NCBI GenBank assembly: GCA_016709025.1
Contig: JADJEQ010000012.1
Coordinates: 124,001 to 188,000, forward strand
Direction: 5' to 3'
Length of the DNA stretch: 64,000 nt
Origin: Bacteroidales bacterium
GTDB taxonomy: Bacteria > Bacteroidota > Bacteroidia > Bacteroidales > Lentimicrobiaceae
Shown: piece after piece, positions 58,262-64,000 of the stretch
Numbering within the stretch: the stretch's first letter is position 1
Layout: each line of letters starts with the position of its first letter
Translations under genes and position numbers: made by a program
Notes under the pieces: model-generated
The model's database searches: none
Seen by the model: the letters and a program-made list of their open reading frames with translations, nothing else
What the model was told of the DNA's origin: nothing

Positions 58262-61200
58262 TCAGGGCGTCGCACTTCCCACATACCCCGCCGCATTGTT
58301 GTCCACAATGGTCATATCGCCGGTGTCAATAACTCCGTCGCCATTAACATCAGATACCAGGTAACCCGATAAATAGTTGCCCGAATCATTATCAACCGGG
58401 GTTATATCGGCGGTATCAACCACACCGTCCTGGTTTACATCGCCACCGAACAACACAAATTTACCTGAAATCAATTTCGCATTACTGCCGTATGTCTGGC
58501 CAGCCGATGTTGTAAAATTATGTGTTACCGTCGATCCACTGAATACCAGGGGGGTACCTGACCATGATTCAATGCTGTTTCGGTGATGGATCACTACGTA
58601 ATAATTTAAATTCAAAGGAGCGGGAATAACAACTGTAGCCGTTCCGTCGGTATTGACATCCACGGTATATGGGCCTCCGGCCAGTGCATAGGGGAAGGTA
58701 GAATTATGCAGTTCTACATTTATCTGATCGGCAATAGTCCCGCCGAACTGGTCACCTGTTGCGTTTTGAGCTTTATTCATTGAACTCCCGTTAAACAAAC
58801 CTTCCAGGTACAGGGTCAGGTAAAGATACCGGTCTGAACTGAGAATGACCACATTATAATCTTCTGTTTCACCATAGCCGTATTCTGAACAGGCATCGAA
58901 ATTGCTGTCTTCCCACACTTCCCTCACCCGCATCCGGGTCGTTCCGGTCGCGGCATCCTCCGGAACCGTGAAAGTGATCGTTTCGGTGGCAGGGGCCGGT
59001 GGAATGTTCACACTCCCCAATCTCTCGGAAATGTCGAATTCACCATCCCGGTTGTAATCAATCCATACCGAAATATTGTTCCCGCTTGGATAAGTGCCCG
59101 GGCTCAGGGTAATGGTATTGACTGAGCCTCTGGTGAGATTGGTTGACAATGTGTTGTAATAGTTGTAAAAAGGACTTTCCGATGCTCCTGTTGCATTGTT
59201 GATATCTCCGGTCTGTACAAGCGAAATAAAATCGCCATAGCCGGTACCGTATGAGTAAGCCGGAATGCAATAACTCCATGGGATTGCACTGATATAGTCG
59301 GTTTTTATTTCCACATCCGATCCATAAGCATTGGTAACAGTCAGGGTGACGGAATACACACCTGTTGCCGTGAACTGCACCTGCGGATTTTGAGAGTTTG
59401 CATTGGTGCCATCGACAAATGTTACTGTTGACGGGCTAAATGCCCATGTCCAGTTGGCCGGACTGAAGCCTGACATATCGGTAAAAGATACGGTCTCCGA
59501 CACTGCCGGTGTAAGATTGCTGACTGAAAAATCAGCAACAGGTGGTGCAAACGTTGTTGCATTGGTAGAAATTCCGTAGGAATAATGATGAGTCGCATCA
59601 TACGACCAGGCCTTGTAGTAATAGGGTGTCCCGGGGCTCAGACCTGCATGGTTATAGGTTGTTCCGCTTCCGGCATACAGAACTGTTCCGCCTCCCGGGA
59701 TGACGCTTCCTGCTGTGTAGGTAGTGCCTGTGGCCGGGATCCCGAATGTGCCTGCAGGTGACCAGACAACCATCACATTGTTGTTGGCCGGATTTTTGAC
59801 CCATGACAAATTGATCTGAACATTGCTCGTGGTTGTCGCTGTAAAGGCAGAAGGATTGAGCGGACCGGTTTCAATCAGGTCGCTTTTCCACAACCCTCGT
59901 CCGTAGGTTGCTGCCATCAGCCGGTTAGCAGCAGGATTTGCCGCATCGTAATATATTTCCAGTTCCCTTACATCCACTACAGGTAATCCGGTACTAAATA
60001 AAACCCAGTCCGGTAAATCAGGGTTTTTATACATCACGCCGGTTTGAGTGCCGATATAAAGCCCTTCATTGCTATTTTTATCATATACGATGGTGTTAAC
60101 AGGAATGTCGGGCAGGGTTCCCGGAACCAGCACCCAGGTTGCTCCCTTGTTGGTTGATTTATAGACATTATATCCTGCTGTGGCATATACAATATCGGGG
60201 TTGGTCGGATGCGCTTCGAGGTCAGAAGGTGTATTGCCTTCCGGAAGGGTACAGGCTGTCCATACCGGGCCTGAAGCATTGGCATTATCCGTCCTGCGGA
60301 CACTTCCCCACCGAACAACATACAGGATATCAGGATTGGCCGGTGACTGCTCCAATACAGAGCAATCATCTGTTTCACCGTCAGAAATTTTCAGCCAGAC
60401 CGGGGTCGCAGCGGTCACATCATTGCATTTCCACACATTTTTGTATCCGGCAAACATCTTTTTAGGATCGGTTTCGCTCAGGATAAAGGGAGTTACCCAT
60501 CCACCGGATTCGTCAATTCCATTCACCCCTTCTCCCGCAACCTGAACTTCATTTTCGTTGTTGTACCTGCGGAAAATAGATCCAAAATAAATGGTGTGAT
60601 AGGTATATGCCGCATTCAGGTAATCAACAGCACACTCCATTCCATCGCCTCCGCCGGTTGCCACCCAGCCGGTCGATAAATTCATATAGGTTCCGTTATC
60701 CTGAAAACCATTGATTGTCTTGCCGGGATCTGTCTGACTCTGCCCCAGCTTATAAATCTGTCCGATGGTCATACCTACCGTGCAATCAGTCCAGTTTGTG
60801 CCACCGTCGTCGGTATAGTAGATTCCACCATCGTTGCCGGCATATAGCCTGCCGGTAACCGGGGAGTAACCAAGGTAATGACAGTCGGCATGCACCGCCG
60901 GAACATCACATCCTCCGTACCAGTGAGAATTGATATCCCAGCCTGACCCTCCGTTGGTTGATTTCCAAACATCCACACCACCCACGTATATCACTTCGGC
61001 ATTGGTTGGGTCAGCGGCAATGACGAGGTCGTACCAACCCTGTCCGCCCGTGCCGCTGCCATCGCATGACCAGTCGAGCAGGTTTGGAGAAGTGGACCGG
61101 GTTGTAAAATTCAAACCGGCATCAACCGACCTGTATACTCCTTTAAAACCACTGCTGTTGTCGGATTGCAGGAAATATACATAATCAGGGTTGGCTGGTG

Positions 61201-62161
61201 ATACCGCGATGGCACCTCTTTGACCTGAAGTCAGTCCGGATGTTATCTGAACAAATGAAACACCGTTGTTGACGGATCTGTAAAAATCGCTGTATGATTC
61301 GGCATACACGATATTGGGATTACCTGGATTAAGGCTGATATCCGTGTAGCTTCCTGAAGCAGTCAATGTCCAGTTTGCGCCACCATTGGTTGAGCGATAA
61401 ATACCGTTTGTTGTGGCAGCCAGAAAAATCAATGAATTTCCGGGATGTTGAACCAGTTTGCAAACGGTAACATTCCCCATTCCGGTATTGGAAGCTGACC
61501 AGGTGGCTCCGCTGTTGGTGCTTTTAAAAACGCCCATTCCTGGTGCATCCCCATGATCGCGGTCGCCGGTTCCCATAAGAATGGTGGCCGGATTTGAATA
61601 GTCAACAGCGATTGCCGATACCCCGATGGTCGGCATATGATCGGTCGTCGTGCTCCAGGTTGCTCCGTTATCGGTTGACAACCAGAAACCTCCAGAGGGT
61701 GCGCCCACGTATATTTTGTTCTGATCTGTGGGATGAAATGCAACCACGTTCAGTCGTCCGAGGCCTTCATATCCTGCCGGGCCGGGAGCAGGAATGGTGG
61801 ATGGGCCAAGGGAAATCCAGTTTCCGGAAACTGACCGGTTATTTACTGAAAAGGCCTGCCATGCATTGAATATTTTATCCGGTGCAGGCTTTGTGCCATC
61901 GGGTGAAATCCGGCCTTTCATGATATATTCCCACCTCTTGAATACCTTCCAGCCACAGCCTTTGGTAATGGGCCTGTTTTCCCAGTATTTCTCAAACGCG
62001 CTTACTGTTGCAAAATAGTTTGCGCCAGGATCCTGCATCATACGGATCCAGTATGGATAATCCGTTGTATCCCTTGATGAACCTGATGTTTGGGATGAAC
62101 TATTCCTGCCTGTCAGGATCAAAAATATCATCAGGCTAAATGTAATTATAGTCCTTTTCAT
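58262..62161 (-). CDS. Secreted Asp-box propeller protein with FN3, PKD, GEVED and dockerin-like tail
   Basis: This intact protein has 1,299 residues. After the signal peptide (about 1-24) and a Bacteroidota-type linker (YPYWIRMMQDPGANYFATVS) it carries a beta-propeller region with about eight Asp boxes of the S.D.G.TW type (STDNGATWS, STNSGATWS, STNGGANWT, TDDGGTNWT, STNKGATWV). These are like the VPS10/sortilin and BNR families; no glycosidase active site could be assigned. It continues with an FN3-like domain (INLSWVKNPANNNVMVVWSP), PKD (SPANWTWAFSPSTVTF), GEVED (NISVWIDYNRDGEFD, RMRVREVWEDSNFD) and the shared C-terminal module (DVNQDGVVDTAD, DVNGDGVIDTGD, end GSATP). It lies 86 bases after the next upstream gene on the same strand and may be cotranscribed with it. 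Confidence 0.87.
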   Translation of the reverse strand: MKRTIITFSLMIFLILTGRNSSSQTSGSSRDTTDYPYWIRMMQDPGANYFATVSAFEKYWENRPITKGCGWKVFKRWEYIMKGRISPDGTKPAPDKIFNAWQAFSVNNRSVSGNWISLGPSTIPAPGPAGYEGLGRLNVVAFHPTDQNKIYVGAPSGGFWLSTDNGATWSTTTDHMPTIGVSAIAVDYSNPATILMGTGDRDHGDAPGMGVFKSTNSGATWSASNTGMGNVTVCKLVQHPGNSLIFLAATTNGIYRSTNGGANWTLTASGSYTDISLNPGNPNIVYAESYSDFYRSVNNGVSFVQITSGLTSGQRGAIAVSPANPDYVYFLQSDNSSGFKGVYRSVDAGLNFTTRSTSPNLLDWSCDGSGTGGQGWYDLVIAADPTNAEVIYVGGVDVWKSTNGGSGWDINSHWYGGCDVPAVHADCHYLGYSPVTGRLYAGNDGGIYYTDDGGTNWTDCTVGMTIGQIYKLGQSQTDPGKTINGFQDNGTYMNLSTGWVATGGGDGMECAVDYLNAAYTYHTIYFGSIFRRYNNENEVQVAGEGVNGIDESGGWVTPFILSETDPKKMFAGYKNVWKCNDVTAATPVWLKISDGETDDCSVLEQSPANPDILYVVRWGSVRRTDNANASGPVWTACTLPEGNTPSDLEAHPTNPDIVYATAGYNVYKSTNKGATWVLVPGTLPDIPVNTIVYDKNSNEGLYIGTQTGVMYKNPDLPDWVLFSTGLPVVDVRELEIYYDAANPAANRLMAATYGRGLWKSDLIETGPLNPSAFTATTTSNVQINLSWVKNPANNNVMVVWSPAGTFGIPATGTTYTAGSVIPGGGTVLYAGSGTTYNHAGLSPGTPYYYKAWSYDATHHYSYGISTNATTFAPPVADFSVSNLTPAVSETVSFTDMSGFSPANWTWAFSPSTVTFVDGTNANSQNPQVQFTATGVYSVTLTVTNAYGSDVEIKTDYISAIPWSYCIPAYSYGTGYGDFISLVQTGDINNATGASESPFYNYYNTLSTNLTRGSVNTITLSPGTYPSGNNISVWIDYNRDGEFDISERLGSVNIPPAPATETITFTVPEDAATGTTRMRVREVWEDSNFDACSEYGYGETEDYNVVILSSDRYLYLTLYLEGLFNGSSMNKAQNATGDQFGGTIADQINVELHNSTFPYALAGGPYTVDVNTDGTATVVIPAPLNLNYYVVIHHRNSIESWSGTPLVFSGSTVTHNFTTSAGQTYGSNAKLISGKFVLFGGDVNQDGVVDTADITPVDNDSGNYLSGYLVSDVNGDGVIDTGDMTIVDNNAAGYVGSATP

Positions 62162-62247
62162 ATTAATGGAGATTTCAGGTTAATAAAATTACAACCAATT
62201 GTTTAAAAGAATCCGAAGAGGAATCAGACACAGCGAAAAATCCTTTT

Positions 62248-63981
62248 TCAGGGAATCACTGTGCCCACATAAGTAGCTGCATTGTTATCTACAATGGTCA
62301 TATCACCGGTGTCAACAATCCCATCGCCGTTTACATCCGATACAAGGTACCCCGATAAATAGTTGCCCGAATCATTGTCAACCGGGGTTATATCTGCGGT
62401 ATCCACCACACCGTCCTGGTTAACGTCACCGCCATAAATCAGATATACTCCATTGGTAGGTTTAAGGTTATTGCCGTAGGCTTTCGTTTCGGAGTCAGTG
62501 AAATTATAGGATGATTCCGGGACAATCGGTACAGCCTGGCTCCAGGTTTCAACACTGTTCCTGTGCTTTATCACCATGTAAAAAGTTGTATTGTTATCAT
62601 CCGGCAGGTTTACGAAGTTATTGCCATGTTGCTGCAACTGGCAACTGCCATCCGTATTCAACTCAACACCATGGAAATTCAGCAATACTTTATAAGGGGC
62701 TGTCCCTTCTCTGATCTGAACCGTAACAGTATCTGCAATGGTTCCAGGGAAATTGTCACCGGCTTCATTCTGTGCTTTCCGCATAAACCCATCCTCATGC
62801 AGATTTTCCAGAAGGAGCGTGAGTGAGAGGTCAATTGAATAAAAGTATTCATCCACGTAGGTGTATGAATTGTTTGCATCCCTGAATCTGGCGTGAAAAA
62901 TATTCAGGAATCTGTCGGAATTGTCAATATTCGGGTTGCTGATCGCTGTATAGATGTTGCCTGGAGCAATGCTCACCGGAGTCCGTTGGTCGAAGTGCTC
63001 ATTAAACCAGTACTCGTAAGCCACAATCAAATTGGACCCTTCCGTAACCGGTTGCATCAGAAACATCTGCGAAACGGCCCCGGTCCAGGTGTTATTGCTT
63101 TGCCTGAACCGCATGTTGAATGAATGTATACCCGCAGAAACACTGCTTAAATCAATTTCAGATGCAAAAAAGAAAGTGGAAGCCGGTGCAATTGCCTGGG
63201 TTATCCTGCTGTTATAATCGTTGTCAAGCCAGTATTCGTATGATACCAATGTGTTGTTGTCAATTTCCAGAGGTATTTTAACGAAAATCTGGCTGATAAC
63301 GCTGCTCCACGCACCATTGCTCTGTTTAAACCGGATATTGAATTCATGATTTCCTTCCGCAACGGCGCTGAAATCAATTCCTGAAATCAGGGTATAATTA
63401 CCGGTGGGAGATACCGGCTGTGATACCTTTGTTTCATAGGAATCATCCAGCCAGTATTCGCATAAAGTTATCTGACTGTCACTGCCGGTTTCAGGGGACA
63501 CCTTTGTAAAAATCTGGCTGCTGACACTGCTCCATGCGCCATTGCTTTGCCTGAAACGGATGTTAAACACATGAACACCGGTTGAAATACCGGCAAAATC
63601 AATCGCTGTCTGAAGGTTAAGGGTGGCCGATGGGGTTACTGCCTGGGACATCCTTCCGGAATAGTTATTGTCAAGCCAGTACTCACAGGCCGCGATTGAA
63701 TTGCTGAAAGCCTGTGGTGTTTTCAAAAACAGCTGGCTGACTGTGTTGCTCCATTGCCCTCCTGTTTGCCTGAACCGCAGGTTGATAATATGCAGCCCGG
63801 TGCCGAGGGTGTTACAATCAATCCCTGAATTGAAAAGGAAACCGGCAGAAGGTGTGACCCCGAGAATGGTTCGGGAATTGTAATTGCTGTCGAACCAATA
63901 CTCTCCGGTAGTCAGGTGCTGCTGGGCAATTGCAGGGAAACTGATTGCAAAAGTGGCTATTATGATGAATATCTTTTTCAT
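62248..63981 (-). CDS. Secreted YW-repeat protein with dockerin-like tail
   Basis: The intact product has 577 residues. A signal peptide (MKKIFIIIATFAISFPAIAQ) is followed by five tandem repeats of about 73 residues (20 to about 385). Each holds EYW.D..Y..R near the start, a P.(S/A) turn, an ID..... GIH.FN strand and a closing (I/L)RFRQSNGAWS..VSQ(I/L)F. I know no name for this repeat. The fifth unit is degenerate (EYWFNEHFDQRTPVSIAPGN). The shared C-terminal module follows (LLLENLHEDGFMRKAQNEAG, FYMVIKHRNSVETWSQ), with loops DVNQDGVVDTAD and DVNGDGIVDTGD and the end GTVIP. The repeats probably form small beta-domains for binding. It is the first gene of a likely two-gene transcript with 58262-62161. 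Confidence 0.85.
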   Translation of the reverse strand: MKKIFIIIATFAISFPAIAQQHLTTGEYWFDSNYNSRTILGVTPSAGFLFNSGIDCNTLGTGLHIINLRFRQTGGQWSNTVSQLFLKTPQAFSNSIAACEYWLDNNYSGRMSQAVTPSATLNLQTAIDFAGISTGVHVFNIRFRQSNGAWSSVSSQIFTKVSPETGSDSQITLCEYWLDDSYETKVSQPVSPTGNYTLISGIDFSAVAEGNHEFNIRFKQSNGAWSSVISQIFVKIPLEIDNNTLVSYEYWLDNDYNSRITQAIAPASTFFFASEIDLSSVSAGIHSFNMRFRQSNNTWTGAVSQMFLMQPVTEGSNLIVAYEYWFNEHFDQRTPVSIAPGNIYTAISNPNIDNSDRFLNIFHARFRDANNSYTYVDEYFYSIDLSLTLLLENLHEDGFMRKAQNEAGDNFPGTIADTVTVQIREGTAPYKVLLNFHGVELNTDGSCQLQQHGNNFVNLPDDNNTTFYMVIKHRNSVETWSQAVPIVPESSYNFTDSETKAYGNNLKPTNGVYLIYGGDVNQDGVVDTADITPVDNDSGNYLSGYLVSDVNGDGIVDTGDMTIVDNNAATYVGTVIP

Positions 63982-64000
63982 GGCAGGATTTTATCTGTCC

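Noticed and set aside
58262..62161. Sialidase or GH74 enzyme
   Set aside because: Asp boxes alone only indicate a beta-propeller; I could not identify the catalytic residues of either enzyme family.
24866..63981. A cellulosome-like gene cluster, because of the dockerin-like tails
   Set aside because: No cohesin or scaffoldin and no clear glycoside hydrolase domain is visible; the N-terminal parts look like adhesins, so only dockerin-like is claimed.

Overview
The window looks like a chromosome segment of a member of the Bacteroidota, most likely an environmental Bacteroidales-like bacterium. The evidence is a carboxypeptidase-D-like/DUF5686 outer-membrane protein, a type IX secretion (T9SS) C-terminal sorting domain on one secreted protein, a membrane-anchored TPR protein with a LuxR-like C-terminus, GEVED and PKD-type surface modules, and promoters of the Bacteroidota form (TAnnTTTG). 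No rRNA, tRNA or CRISPR array was seen.

Left part (1-24.8 kb) is mostly housekeeping. It opens with the C-terminally cut end of a P-loop ATPase. A molybdenum-cofactor cluster follows (moeA, moaA, moaC, a small membrane protein, a MOSC-MogA fusion). Next come an HD-domain protein, an FtsB/DivIC-like protein, priA (minus), a neutral zinc metallopeptidase, a ZIP transporter, a fibrinogen-like T9SS protein, an RlmL-type methyltransferase, an FlK-like thioesterase, an OsmC protein, a small secreted protein, a histidine kinase/response regulator pair, a MazG protein with an apparent frameshift, a CHAD protein, the DUF5686 protein and an AI-2E family transporter. Many intergenic spaces here are filled with degenerate 7-8 bp tandem repeats that I do not see to the right of about 20 kb.

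Right part (24.9-64 kb) is an accessory island of secreted proteins. Nearly everything is on the minus strand. Eight loci end in the same C-terminal module: a beta-rich domain of about 130 residues, two dockerin/EF-hand-like calcium loops, and a tail ending in proline. Their N-terminal parts differ: beta-helix-like adhesins, PKD/GEVED arrays, Asp-box propellers, or a new-looking YW-repeat. Three are intact (36108-41690, 58262-62161, 62248-63981), one has a single frameshift (46804-54542), three are broken several times, and one is a remnant.

Inside the island a unit of TPR regulator, acylphosphatase-like protein and giant adhesin has been duplicated. One regulator is intact (44621-46564). Two copies are remnants, and one of these is cut off at an IS30 transposase fragment. 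Three acylphosphatase-like genes are each preceded by the same promoter geometry: a 9-bp direct repeat (TGTCCTACC twice), a -33 TTTG and a -7 TATATTTG at identical distances. This regulated, duplicating and decaying family of dockerin-tailed surface proteins is the most unusual thing in the window. Which protein reads the direct repeats, and what binds the dockerin-like tails, cannot be told from the sequence.
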